In this document: piece by piece, positions 9,907 through 18,600 of the stretch
How positions within the stretch are numbered: position 1 is the first letter of the stretch
How the letters are laid out: every line of letters starts with the position of its first letter
Assembly (NCBI GenBank): GCA_009746045.1
Contig: RPFO01001996.1
Span: forward strand, 64,001-84,762
DNA length: 20,762 nucleotides
From: Mesostigma viride
Lineage: Eukaryota; Streptophyta; Mesostigmatophyceae; Mesostigmatales; Mesostigmataceae
Direction: 5' to 3'
Notes under the pieces: model-generated
Seen by the model: only the letters and a program-made list of their open reading frames with translations
Databases searched by the model: none
Told to the model about the DNA's origin: nothing
Program-made: the position numbers and the translations under genes

Positions 9907-10060
9907 GTGGCTCGTGGCTCGTGGCTCGTGGCTCGTGGCTCGTGGCTCGTGGCTCGTGGCTCGTGGCTCGTGGCTCGTGGCTCGTGGCTCGTGGCTCGTG
10001 GCTCGTGGCTCGTGGCTCGTGGCTCGTGGCTCGTGGCTCGTGGCTCGTGGCTCGTGGCTC
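9907..10060. repeat. Perfect 7-bp microsatellite (GTGGCTC)22
   Basis: Twenty-two uninterrupted, identical copies of GTGGCTC. All three frames on each strand stay open, producing SWLVARG-type or SHEPRAT-type heptapeptide frames that are artefacts of the repeat. Perfect identity implies recent expansion or assembly collapse/expansion. Confidence 0.98.
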
Positions 10061-10201
10061 TGGGAGATCAATTGTAGTACGTATTCCATGGCTGAGTGAG
10101 TGGTGGGGCGGGAATGGAGCCAAGAAACAACTAAGCTAACTAACTCTAATATAATAATAATACAGCGCATAAAAAATATATATATAATAATAAAGCGCAT
10201 T
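10061..10201. other. Short AT-rich spacer
   Basis: Contains (TAA)n and TATATA strings and two copies of AGCGCAT. It separates the heptanucleotide repeat from a retrotransposon fragment. Confidence 0.6.
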
Positions 10202-10880
10202 CTGTTCAAGGCCCTTCTTGTCCTCAGCATCCTCCTTTATGGCTGCGAGGCGTGGACCCTGGCATGGACCAGGCGCTGAGCCAGCAGCTTGACGGCACCG
10301 TCACTCGAATGCTCCGTCATATCCTCGGCGTCCGCTACCAAGAACGCCGCACCCGGGCCGAGCTCTACTGCGAGCTCCCTCTTGCATGTCACCCATACCA
10401 TCCGACACCGCCGCCTCCTCTTTGCCGGCCATCTTGCCCGCACAGACCAGGTGAATACCGATGTGGGCCCTCAGTGCCGGCCCGGGGCTTAAGACGGGCC
10501 AACCAGGTACTAAGACACCTCCTCCTATGGCAGGGTCCCCTTGTCCCATCGCAACCCACTGGCAAACTTGCGCGCGCCGGGCACCGGCGCGGCGCGACCC
10601 GGACCTATATGTGACACAACTGCTTGAAGATGCAGGGCTTCTGGGACTATCCGTACTCCGCGCCCGCATGATTGACAAGGGGAAATGGGCTGCCATCTGC
10701 AATAAGCACCTTCCCGAGGGGTATGCTCCTGTTTTCTCCCCACGGGCCCCGCAGCCCGTTGCTAGCCAGGGTAGAAGTCCGCAGGTGGAGGTTATTGGTC
10801 CTGAGGATAGCCGCTACACTACCGCCTTGTCTGCCATTACAGTAGAGGACAGCTCGGATGAGGATTACATCCCCATCTAG
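10202..10880 (+). pseudogene. Non-LTR retrotransposon ORF2 C-terminal remnant (YGCEAW type)
   Basis: Downstream-of-RT region of a LINE ORF2 spread over three frames. KALLVLSILLYGCEAWTL (from ~10208) is followed by LDGTVTRMLRHILGVRYQER in another frame, then TIRHRRLLFAGHLARTDQ, then TYVTQLLEDAGL-like and LRARMIDKGKWAAICNK. This order is typical of LINE ORF2 tails (YGCExW ... RxLRxILGI ... RRLxxxGHxxR ... W). At least three frameshifts and an internal insertion make it non-functional. The frame ends in an acidic tail, SSDEDYIPI, with a stop at 10878-10880. The catalytic RT core is absent (5' truncation). It is a different lineage from the neighbouring restriction-like-endonuclease elements. Confidence 0.75.
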
Positions 10881-11008
10881 TTGGGGGATGATGCAGACGA
10901 TATTTGTTTAAACTTTTGTGTAATTATTTTTCTAATGAGATTAGCATAGTACTCCGTGGCATGCCTTTGCGCATGACACGCAAGTACTTACTTACTTACT
11001 TACTTATT
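10881..11008 (+). mobile_element. 3' UTR and (TTAC)n tail of the YGCEAW-type LINE
   Basis: About 100 bp of non-coding sequence follows the ORF2 stop and ends in five to six TACT/TTAC repeats at 10985-11008. A short simple-repeat tail is the usual 3' terminus of several LINE clades. Confidence 0.65.
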
Positions 11009-11095
11009 ATATATCTGGTTTATAGCTGGGCGTTTGCTTTGGTTTGAGTGATTTCACTCTGCTGTAAGTAATTATATTTTTAAAATATATATAAA
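11009..11095 (+). mobile_element. 3' end fragment of the second LINE family (plus orientation)
   Basis: The reverse complement of this stretch matches 12658-12745, 13091-13165 and 15912-15990. It carries the inverted repeat GAGTGATTTCACTC and ends GTAAGTAATTATATTTTTAA. Only the last ~85 bp of the element are present, inserted immediately after the tail of the preceding LINE. Confidence 0.8.
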
Positions 11096-11107
11096 TGCAT
11101 GCGAGCT

Positions 11108-12003
11108 TGAACGATCAGGGGAAGGCTGGGCTTCACTCCGTTTCCCTTGATCGAGGGCCGGGAGCGTGGGGTCTGCATTCCTGCGCGCCCTCCCCATGAG
11201 CCCTTTGTTCACGCTGGTTCCGGCCCTTTACGCCATCGCTCTCCGCCACCAGCTCGATCTTTGCCCCGCAACCTCTCATCACGGCGGGTGCGTCCTGCGG
11301 CAGCTGCGGGCTTGCTCTGGATACTATACTGGGACGCACTACATCGCGTGCATGGGTGGCCAGCAGAACCAGAACTGGTTCCTCTATCTCCATACCGCTC
11401 TCCTCCGGGTGGTGTGTGCCATGGTTGGGTCGGTCTTTCCCCACTCCACCATCAAGTGCGAGGACGCGGATGGGGCCGCCCTCTACTCACCCAACCATGC
11501 ACCGCCCCGACATTACCGTGCTTGACTACGACGGGCAGGGTTGCCACCTGCTCATCGATGTCTCCGTGGCTCGGCCGCTCTCCGGTCGCCACATCCTCCG
11601 GGCGGCTGTGGATGCCGGCGCTGCTGCCGCTGTGGCTGAGCGCGACAACGGTTTGAAGTTTGCCTCCTACGGCAATGTGGGGCCCCACCGGGTCATCCCC
11701 TAAAGTTGTCCTTGAGGGGTTCGGGGCCATGGGCCCCAAGAAAGCGGAGTTTATTCCACAACTAGTGCTGCCAGCGCCGTGAAGACCACCTCCGGACCTC
11801 GAGGGTCAGACCGCCCCGTGGTCTGCCCGCACGTGGTCCTCGTATTGGCGGCAGCGCCTGTGTCACTCGCCCTCACTCGCACCGTGGCTGATGTGTTATT
11901 CCGCCGCACCCGGGCTGACTTTGTCGCGACCCATGCGGTCTACATCACAGTTTCAGGCCTGCATGGTGGGCCGGCAGCGCTGTTGCTGCGTGTAGTTTTG
12001 TGA
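11108..12003 (+). pseudogene. LINE ORF2 C-terminal remnant with zinc knuckle and restriction-like endonuclease
   Basis: Decayed plus-strand copy of the region best preserved at 16055-17640. It starts at NDQGKAGLHSVSL (compare NAQGRAWLFSLSL) and continues through AFLRALPMSP and GTHYIACMGGQQNQNW. After a frameshift near 11500 come RPDITVLDYDGQGCHLLID and DVSVARPLSGRH. An in-frame stop follows YGNVGPHRVIP at 11701, and the end is LTRTVADVLFRRTRADF. It has lost the first knuckle cysteines found in the intact copy. At least two frame changes and one stop make it a pseudogene. It is 5' truncated and directly abuts the 3'-end fragment on its left. Its downstream sequence differs from the other copies, which suggests a different subfamily. 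Confidence 0.8.
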
Positions 12004-12657
12004 TGTATAGTTAGTACCTTGTACCTTGTACCTTGTGCAGCTGGCGGGCTCCTTGCATGGTTGGATGTCCGTGTCAGATTACTATTAATTTCTTCAGGGT
12101 TATTCTCGATCCCAGATATCGGTTTTTTCCTTATGTTGCATGGGCCCATCTCACCTCCGTAATCTATCATTCGACATCAATGAATAAATATCAAGGAGAC
12201 AACCAGCGCAGGCCGGAAATCAGGAGAATCCGGACCATGGTAGCTCGAGCCTGCCGTTATCTTGTCCGCGTCACTGTTCGAGTCGTTCAGGATGATGAAT
12301 ATGAATGGTGATGGAAATGTGTAGCCTTGTGCATTGAAATTATGGCTGGCTTACGTGTAGAGCAACTAGATGACCTACATGTAGACGGTGGGGCCGGAAA
12401 CAGCTTGCTTGATCAGGGCGCGTGTTTCGAGCCACTGGCCGCCCGGAGTGTCTAGGGGTAAGCACCAATGATTCAATGGATGCGATCGCTCTCCCACCAT
12501 TTACGAGGAAATACCCGCAAATGGGAAACCACTGAAAAGGTCTAGCTAGTCAGTCATTACGTTAGCCATGCCATGATTCCAAACGTCCAAGAACTGCACA
12601 CGGTGCAAAGGCCCGAAAATCCGGAGGACAGCACTTTCAAATGTGCGGCGGGAACCA
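12004..12657. other. Non-coding stretch with a 3-copy heptamer
   Basis: Contains TACCTTG three times in tandem at about 12014-12036. I see no gene, RNA or element boundary in the remainder. Confidence 0.5.
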
Positions 12658-12921
12658 AAATATATATATTAAAAATATAATTACTTACAGCAGAGTGAAA
12701 TCACTCAAACCAAAGCAAACGCCCAGCTATAAACCTATATACAGAGCCATGTCAAAGCTCTATACTACGATAAGACCAATGGAAACGCCTAACGGGAGGA
12801 ACCTAATAGCCCTGCTGCACCGCAGAATCAGCCCGCGTACGGCGGAGCATGATGTCAGCCATGGCCCGAGTCAGCGCCACCGACAAGCGCTGACGCCAAT
12901 ATGACGTCCAGGTCCGCGCCG
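12658..12921 (-). mobile_element. LINE 3' end: last ~85 bp of ORF2 plus 3' UTR
   Basis: Almost identical to 15912-16175. On the minus strand it encodes the end of ORF2 (ALTRAMADIMLRRTRAD) and then the 3' UTR with the GAGTGA/TCACTC hairpin and the AATTATATTTTTAATAT terminus at the left. It is 5' truncated at about 12921, where homology to the longer copy stops. Confidence 0.85.
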
Positions 12922-12942
12922 AAATATATAAATTTCTAATAT

Positions 12943-12977
12943 TAAAAATATAATTACTTACAGCAGAGTGAAATCTC
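12943..12977 (-). mobile_element. Very short LINE 3'-end copy
   Basis: Repeats only the last ~35 bp of the same 3' end and stops inside the conserved hairpin (GAGTGAAATC, then unrelated sequence). It is either an extreme 5'-truncated insertion or a local duplication. Confidence 0.65.
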
Positions 12978-13085
12978 TAATATACTAATAAATATAGTAT
13001 ACTAATAATAAATATATAGTAGTATTCTAATAATAAATATAGTGTACTAATAAATACTCCTTGATAGTATACTACTAAACTCTCA
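12978..13085. repeat. Degenerate AT-rich tandem repeat
   Basis: Irregular copies of TACTAATAATAAATATAG-like sequence between two LINE 3'-end copies. Confidence 0.7.
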
Positions 13086-13090
13086 TATAT

Positions 13091-13213
13091 ATTATAAAAA
13101 TATAATTACTTTCGGCAGAGTGAAATCACTCAAACCAAAGCAAACGCCCAGCTATAAACCTATATATACAGCCATGTCAAAGCGCTATATGACGATAAGA
13201 CCAATGGAAACGC
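13091..13213 (-). mobile_element. LINE 3'-end copy
   Basis: Matches the 3' UTR of the element at 15912 onward, from ATAATTACTTTCGGCAGAG to CCAATGGAAACGC, with an intact GAGTGA/TCACTC hairpin. It may be the own tail of the ORF2 remnant to its right, joined after an internal deletion, because both lie on the minus strand. Confidence 0.75.
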
Positions 13214-13833
13214 TCTCATATATATAACTATATTTATTATAAGCCGGCGGTCAGGGTCCCCATGGCCCCGAACTCCTCCAAGACAAAGGGCACCACACGG
13301 TGGTGCCCGACGTCCCCATAATAGGCAGTGAGCTTTGCCCGCTCAGCTCCGATCCGCCGTGTAGCCCGCCGCCTGGGATGCACCAACCACATGGCTAAGA
13401 GCAAAGGGGCGAGCCACAGAAACGTCAATGAGCAAGTGCCGGCCGCCTCCCTCAAAGTCCAGAACCACGATGTCAGGTCGGTGTTTGGGGGAGTAGAAAG
13501 CAGTGCCGTCCGCATCCTCAGACCGGATGTTCGCGTGGGCCGGGGAAAACGGACCGGACCATGGCGAGCACCACCTTCAGGAGAACAGTATGCAAGTACA
13601 AGCTATACCAATTCTGCTCTGCTGGCCACCCATGCATGGCAGGTAGTGGGTCCCAACTTGGGGTCCAAGGCCTGCCCACAGCTAGCTACCACAGGGCGGC
13701 GCCCTGCGGGAACAAGAGGTTGCGGGGCAAACAGTTGGTGTCGCAGTGCCTGCACCGGATAGTGACTGGGCGCCAGGACAAAAGAGGGGCCCATGGCCGG
13801 AGAGCTCGGAGGTAAGCCGAGCCCACACTCCGC

Positions 13834-13900
13834 AATTAATTAATTAATTAATTAATTAATTAATTAATTAATTAATTAATTGATTAATTAATTAATTAAA
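13834..13900. repeat. (AATT)n microsatellite
   Basis: About 16 copies of the self-complementary tetranucleotide AATT with one TTGATT interruption. It forms the tail of the SINE-like insertion. Confidence 0.95.
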
Positions 13901-14015
13901 CACATGCTCCTGTTGGGGAGTCACGGAGCACCGAAGTGCTTTTAATCCCTGTGTGTGCACAACTGAAGAAAGGGCAGAGACCCCCATTCTCCTGCATGCC
14001 AAAGGCATGCCGCAG
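13836..14015 (-). mobile_element. SINE-like insertion with (TTAA)n tail and target duplication
   Basis: CTCCGCAA at 13828-13835 is repeated at 14016-14023 and flanks about 180 bp that the homologous ORF2 copy near 16805 lacks. Read on the minus strand, a ~115-bp body is followed by a ~65-bp (TTAA)n tail. The body holds three short hairpins: GCATGCC/GGCATGC (13994-14010), AGCAC-UUCG-GUGCU (13927-13940) and CTCC/GGAG (13907-13920). No A and B boxes of a tRNA-type promoter are evident to me. A (TTAA)n tail and a short target duplication fit a retroposed non-autonomous element. Simple-repeat expansion inside a diverged ORF2 is the alternative, because parts of the body also translate as plausible protein. 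Confidence 0.55.
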
Positions 14016-14187
14016 CTCCGCAATGAGAGTGAGCCACGTGCGACCCTGGGCGTTTCAAGGTCATCAAAAAGAGCCATCCAATCCGCCGGCCGTGTGCAGA
14101 ATACCCGCGCAGTTTTTCTGGTGTTTATCGATGACGCGGGCTGGAAATATATATATGGCTGGCTAGGCTATAGCTGGTGGGTCGGCC

Positions 14188-15489
14188 ATGAAAATCCGTC
14201 TGCAGCTTCGCCCTCAGGTCCGGCAGGCAGCGGTGACACTAGTCGTGCACCGGTGGTCGCCCAGCAACCTCCCGGGCTCAATGCCTCGCCATCGGCATCG
14301 CCTGACCCTAAACGCGCCGGCCCGCTCAGCCGACAAAACAGGAGGGTCTTCACGCCCCTCAGAACCGCGCTTTCGGCCCCGGCCTTTCCATGCAAGTCGA
14401 TGATTACGACTGGACCAACATGCCTCCGACCGATGCTATGACATGCATCTTCTTCGGGGACTACGCTTTGCTTTACGACCTGTGCCTCCATCTCCACGAC
14501 AACAATCGCCTCCTCCTCCCGGACGGCGGCCGCTGGGTCAACATCCACCTGCTTTTCGGGTGCACCCGGCCCGAACTCCAGCATACCATTCTCAACTCCC
14601 TTCTCATGCGCTCCGATGGCGAGATCTGGGCGCCATCCATCTCCGCCCCCACACTCCGTTCCATCCTTACGGAAGCCTTCCGGCAGCAGCACGTGACCCC
14701 CCTTGCTGCCAACGTCTCAGCACTGGGCGGCACGATAGCTGCTGAGCTTCCTCACCTTTCCACCACCGTCGCCTCCACCTCCACTGCCGTTTCCGCCTCC
14801 ACTGCCGACATCAAAGCCCAGCTCCTCGACCTCGACCAACGCCTTCAAGCCACCGCAACTGCCCTTGAGTGCTTGCATGACACCGCCGGCCTCACCGCCC
14901 AGGCGGTGAAGGACATCACTGCCCAGCCAGCACCTGCTGGCCCGGCCAGTGATGTTCCCTCCACCTGGGCGGACTTGCTTAAGCATCATACCACCTCCTC
15001 CACCACTGACCTCCACCATCGCGGCACAACTCAAGCAACAAGCCCTCGACCTTCGCGAGGAGGCCGAGCTCGACAAGCGCAGCCACAATGTCATCGTCAA
15101 GCACCTCGACCAGCCGGCAGGTGAGACCCCGACGAGCCTTCTCACTGCACTTAGGGGCGACATTCTTGCCCCCATGCAACTCACTGGTGAGCTGCAGATG
15201 TCGGCTGTCCGCCTCCCCCGCGCGCGGGGTAAGGCTGGCCCGGCACCTGTGCTCCTCACATGGGGGACAAGCTGGCGTTCCTTAAATGCCGCAAGAAGCT
15301 CTCGGAGACTCGCTTTGAACACGCTGGACGACGACTTGACCCTGGCCCAGCAACAGCGGCGACGCGAGCTATGGCCGACCTACCTTCAGCTCCGGCAGAG
15401 CGCAGGGGGGAAGCCGGTGCCACTGGAGGGGGGCGGTCATCCACGTTGACCACAAGCCCTGGCAGCCCCCTCCTGCCACCTCAGACTAG
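14188..15489 (+). pseudogene. Non-LTR retrotransposon ORF1, nearly full length but frameshifted
   Basis: Starts ATGAAAAT, as does the minus-strand copy at 9733. The product would be the element's RNA-binding ORF1 protein. Order: low-complexity N-terminus (AGSGDTSRAPVVAQQPPG, SADKTGGSSRPSEPR); conserved block DWTNMPPTDAMTC, LYDLCLHLHDNNRLLLPDG, SDGEIWAPSISAPTLRSIL; a Thr/Ser/Ala-rich, coiled-coil-like stretch with heptad-like LLDLDQRLQATATALECL. The C-terminal part resembles L1-type ORF1 (RRM plus C-terminal domain): RSHNVIVKHLDQPAGETP, DKLAFLKCRKKL, LDDDLTLAQQQRRRELWP, and a WRG...VDHKPWQ end with a TAG stop at 15487-15489. Frames change at about 14220, 14310, 14390, 14990, 15255, 15310 and 15430, so it cannot be translated as one protein. 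Confidence 0.8.
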
Positions 15490-15905
15490 GGAATCCATAC
15501 CAGTAGTGTAGATTAGTCAGGCTTAGCCTAGCATGTGGCCCACGCGCATGTGCGCCCATAATGGCCCCCACCATGGATGTTGCCTTCAGATGATTTAGCC
15601 AAGCCCTGCCTATGTAATGGGACCCCCATGGATGTTGCAGTCAGCATTTAGCCATGCTATGCCTGAGCAGGGAGCTACTCTCTGCTGAGATGCCATGTGT
15701 ACACCAGCTATAGCCTAGCCACATACCTTCCACCCCATACGTCATGCAGGCCTTCTAGTAGGCCCTCTCCTCAAGCCGCCTTGTGTGCTTGTGCTTGTTT
15801 AGGAGGCATCAACCATCATGGCGGTGCAGGTGCACCTTGTGCACCCAGAGCAGGTGATAGTTGTACATCCTACACCTGCAGGTTGTCGCCCTGATTGTAT
15901 TACAA
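15490..15905 (+). mobile_element. Sequence downstream of LINE ORF1 (inter-ORF region)
   Basis: CAGTAGTGTAGATTAG (~15500) and AGCTACTCTCTGCTGAGATG (~15672) also occur on the minus strand after the ORF1 stop at 17881. The stretch to about 15710 is therefore part of the element. The rest has no detectable partner in the window. No ORF2 start is found before the sequence meets the inverted element at 15906. Confidence 0.65.
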
Positions 15906-16054
15906 ACCCATATATAGATATTAAAAATATAATTACTTACAGCAGAGTGAAATCACTCAAACCAAAACAAACGCCCAGCTATAAACCTATATACAGAGCC
16001 ATGTCAAAGCTCTATACTACGATAAGACCAATGGAAACGCCTAACGGGAGGAAC
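15906..16054 (-). mobile_element. 3' UTR of LINE with conserved terminal hairpin
   Basis: Follows the ORF2 stop at 16055 on the minus strand. It contains GAGTGATTTCACTC (a 6-bp stem with a 2-nt loop) and ends GTAAGTAATTATATTTTTAA. This end recurs at 11009, 12658, 12943 and 13091, marking it as the 3' terminus used for insertion. Confidence 0.8.
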
Positions 16055-17640
16055 CTAATAGCCCTGCTGCACCGCAAAATCAGCCCGCGTACGGCGGAGC
16101 ATGATGTCAGCCATGGCCCGAGTCAGCGCCACCGACAAGCGCTGACGCCAATATGACGTCCAGGTCCGCGCCGACCATGGGGCCCGCTGGCCCTCCAGGT
16201 CCAGCCGGTCCTCCCGGAGCCGGCAACACTCCTTGAAGAAGGCGGAGGTCAGGGGCCCCATGGCCCCAAACTCCTCCAGGACAAAGGGCACCACACGATG
16301 GTGCCCGACGTCGCCGTAGGCCAGGAGCTTGGCCCGCTCCGCCCGGTCCGCCGTGTAACCTGCCGTGAGGGAGGCCCCAGCCACGTGGCTAAGAGCCAAG
16401 GGCCGCGCCACCGAAACGTCAATAAGCAGATGCCGGCCACCCCCCTCAAAGTCCAGCACCACGATGTCAGGCCGGTGGTTGGGGGAATAGAAGGCAGCGC
16501 CATCCGCATCCTCGGACCGGATGTTCGCGTGGGGGAAAACCGACCGAATCATGGCGAGCACCACCGTCAGGAGGACAGTGTGCAAATACAAATACCAATT
16601 CTGATTCTGTTGGCCCCCCATGCAGGCAAGGTAGTGAGTCCCCGTGGGATCCAGCGGCTGCCCACAGCTACCACAAGGCCGCCCGGCCGGAACAAGAGGC
16701 TGCGGGGCAAATAGCTGGTGCCGGAGCGCCACCGAGTAGTGGCTGGGAGCCAAGGCGAATGGGGGGGCCATGGGAAGAGCACGAAGGTACGCCGAGCCCA
16801 CACTCCGCAAGGAAAGCGAGAACAGCCACGCACGTCCCTGGGCGTTGAGGTCCGCGAAAAGAGCAATCCAATCAGCCGTGTGCAGAATACCCGCGTAGGT
16901 TTTCTGGTGTTTATCGATGACGCGAGCAGGGAATGCGGCGGGAGATTGAACGGAGGCGACCGAGGGAGTGCCGCGAGGGAGGTGGCGCTGTACCGCCTGA
17001 GCGGCACGGACGGGAGAACAGGCCTGCTGGATCTCAGCATAGGCCTCCTGGATGGCGGTGACGAAGGGCAAAGGGCTGCTGGGGTCCAGGAGGTCAGGCG
17101 CTGCCGTTGCCAAAAGGGGCAGGAGCCGGCAGCTTTCCGCCCACGACTGAGCGACGGAGCCCAAAAATGCTGCTGGGGCCAGCCGGGCGGCACGAGTCAG
17201 ACCGCAGCCACCCATCCGTGCAGGCAGGGAGGCAATGCGAATAGCATGTGGCGGGAGGTCGGGGCCCGGGACCAGCTGCGCCAAGGCCGACTGGATGCGT
17301 TCGTCATGGCCCTCGGCGGCCAGCCGGACCTGAGACGGAAGAGCGCCCCTGAGCCAGTGAACGACGCGAGGGTGAGCGCAAAACCACAGAAGCAGACCCT
17401 TGGTCTGCGAATCATGAAGGCGCGCAATCAAGGGCAGTACCTCAGTGCGTGCCTCGAGGGCGGCCCGCAGAGCATCGATGACAAACGCGGGGTCGCCAAC
17501 CGGAACGCCGAGGACATCCAACCCATGGAGGCGCTCGTCCCGGCCCAAGAGCTGGGGCGGAAAGCCGGAGCAATCACCTTGGGGCGAGTACACCGCGCAC
17601 TTGGCAAGGGTCCCATATATAGATGCCCCTTTCTCAGGGC
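16055..17640 (-). pseudogene. LINE ORF2 C-terminal half: RT thumb, zinc knuckle, restriction-like endonuclease
   Basis: The longest uninterrupted frame of the family: 512 codons from 17593, open and homologous back to ~17640 (GTLAKCAVYSPQGD). Numbered from 17593: LGVPVGDPAF (28-37) and HPRVVHWLR (74-82) belong to the region after the RT active site. The knuckle is C307-x2-C310, H320, C324 (GTHYLACMGGQQ). The endonuclease resembles the PD-(D/E)xK type, with RPDIVVLD (D376), LLIDVSVARP (D392) and ERAK (419-422). Such enzymes nick the target DNA to prime reverse transcription. It ends RTRADFAVQQGY, stop at 16055. No YxDD RT core or N-terminal endonuclease is present, so the copy is dead as an autonomous element even though this half is intact. 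It may be expressed only by chance. Confidence 0.85.
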
Positions 17641-17674
17641 TATGTGTTACATATGCTCCCCACGGAGCTATGAT

Positions 17675-17720
17675 TTTAATTAATTAATTAATTAATTAAT
17701 TAATTCATTCATTAATTAAT
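17675..17720 (+). repeat. (TTAA)n tract preceded by a GCTCC/GGAGC hairpin
   Basis: About ten AATT units with TTCATTCATT interruptions. GCTCC-CCAC-GGAGC at 17655-17668 followed by TATGATTTTAATTAA resembles the end of the SINE-like insertion at 13929-13890 read on the minus strand (GGAGCATGTGTTTAATTAA). It may be a 5'-truncated copy of the same element on the opposite strand. Confidence 0.6.
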
Positions 17721-17880
17721 AGCTGGTGCATGGCATCTCAGCAGAGAGTAGCTCTCTGCATGGGCAAAGCATGACTCAAAATTGCTACAGCTATTGCAAG
17801 GGCTGGTGTGGGCCCATCACGTAGGCATACATGGCCACGTCACTACGCTTTTCTAGTCTACACTACTGCTATATAATCCC

Positions 17881-18600
17881 CTAGGCTGGGGTGGCTGGGG
17901 TGGCTGGGGCGGCAGGGGTCGCCTGCCAGGGCTTGTGGGCGACGTAGATGTCCGCCCCCCTCCAGTAGACCGGCTTCTGACCTGCCGTCTGTCGGAGCTG
18001 GAGGTAGGTCGGCCAAGCTCCCGTTGCCGTTGTTGCTGCGTCAAGGTCAGTCGTCGTCTAGCATGTAGGAGGTCCCCCCAAAGCCGCTTGCCGACGCTTG
18101 AAGCGAAAGTTCTCTGCATCTTATCCGCCATGGTGTCAAAGGTGAGGAGAATGGGGAGGGGCCAGCTTACCCGCGAGCGGGGTTCAAGGCGGGTCACCCC
18201 CCGGGCTTGCCCTTACCAAAGTGGAGAGCCATGGGTGAAACAAGGATTTTGTTCTCAAACGGCCGTGGCAATGTCTCGGGGTCTCGTCCTGCAGCTGGTC
18301 CGCAGTGCTTTGACGATGAGTTAAGGCCTGCGCTTGTCGAGCTCGCGCTCTCGTGGAGGTTCGACGTACTGCTGCTTGAGCTGGGCGGGCGATGGCGGAG
18401 GTGAGTTGTTGGTGTGTGGTTCATCAAGCAATGGGCTGCCCAGGTCTGGGTGGGAAATAGTCGAGGAGCATCGCCGGCAGAGGCCAGCAGGGCTGGCGGG
18501 TTGGCGATGTCTTCACACCTGGGCAGTGATGCCTGCGGTGTTTTGCAGGCATTCGATGGCGATGGCATTGTCCTGGAGGCACTTGTAAATTTATTAGGAA
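17881..18600 (-). pseudogene. Non-LTR retrotransposon ORF1, C-terminal part, frameshifted
   Basis: Minus-strand copy of the second half of ORF1. From the right: AIECLQNTAGITAQV (compare TALECLHDTAGLTAQ), PAQLKQQ-like, PILLTFDTMADKMQRTF, LTLTQQQRQREL, and WRGADIYVAHKPWQATP with a TAG stop at 17881-17883. Several frameshifts separate these blocks and the first half is absent. It lies upstream of the ORF2 remnant at 16055-17640 on the same strand, with the conserved inter-ORF sequence (17720-17880) between them. The two probably derive from one element that lost its RT core. Confidence 0.75.

Larger units (their letters stand above)
13242..14145 (-). pseudogene. LINE ORF2 C-terminal remnant interrupted by an insertion
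   Basis: Minus-strand copy of the ORF2 end. Reading from the right: VIDKHQK-like (GTGTTTATCGATGACGCG, also at 16908), ALFDDLETP, RGSLSLRS, then a ~180-bp insertion (13836-14015). It continues as SLSLRSVGSAYLRA-like, APSHYPVQALRHQLFAPQPL, a damaged knuckle region and YGDVGHHRVVPFVLEEFG. Frame changes are frequent. Its 3' end is missing beyond the EFGAMG motif. It is most similar to 16240-16930, whose uninterrupted sequence defines the insertion point. Confidence 0.8.
15906..18600 (-). mobile_element. Composite LINE copy: ORF1 end, inter-ORF, ORF2 end, 3' UTR
   Basis: On the minus strand the order is ORF1 C-terminus, inter-ORF region, (TTAA)n-interrupted junction, ORF2 from the thumb to the stop, and 3' UTR. 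This is the best guide in the window to the element's architecture. The 5' part and the whole RT catalytic region are missing. Alternatively it is two separately truncated fragments that happen to lie in element order. Confidence 0.6.

Noticed and set aside
9858-10139. Frames repeating SWLVARG or SHEPRAT
   Set aside because: All frames are open because of the perfect 7-bp microsatellite.
16718-17683. 321-codon plus-strand frame
   Set aside because: Antisense shadow of the ORF2 remnant, which has clear zinc-knuckle and endonuclease motifs on the minus strand.
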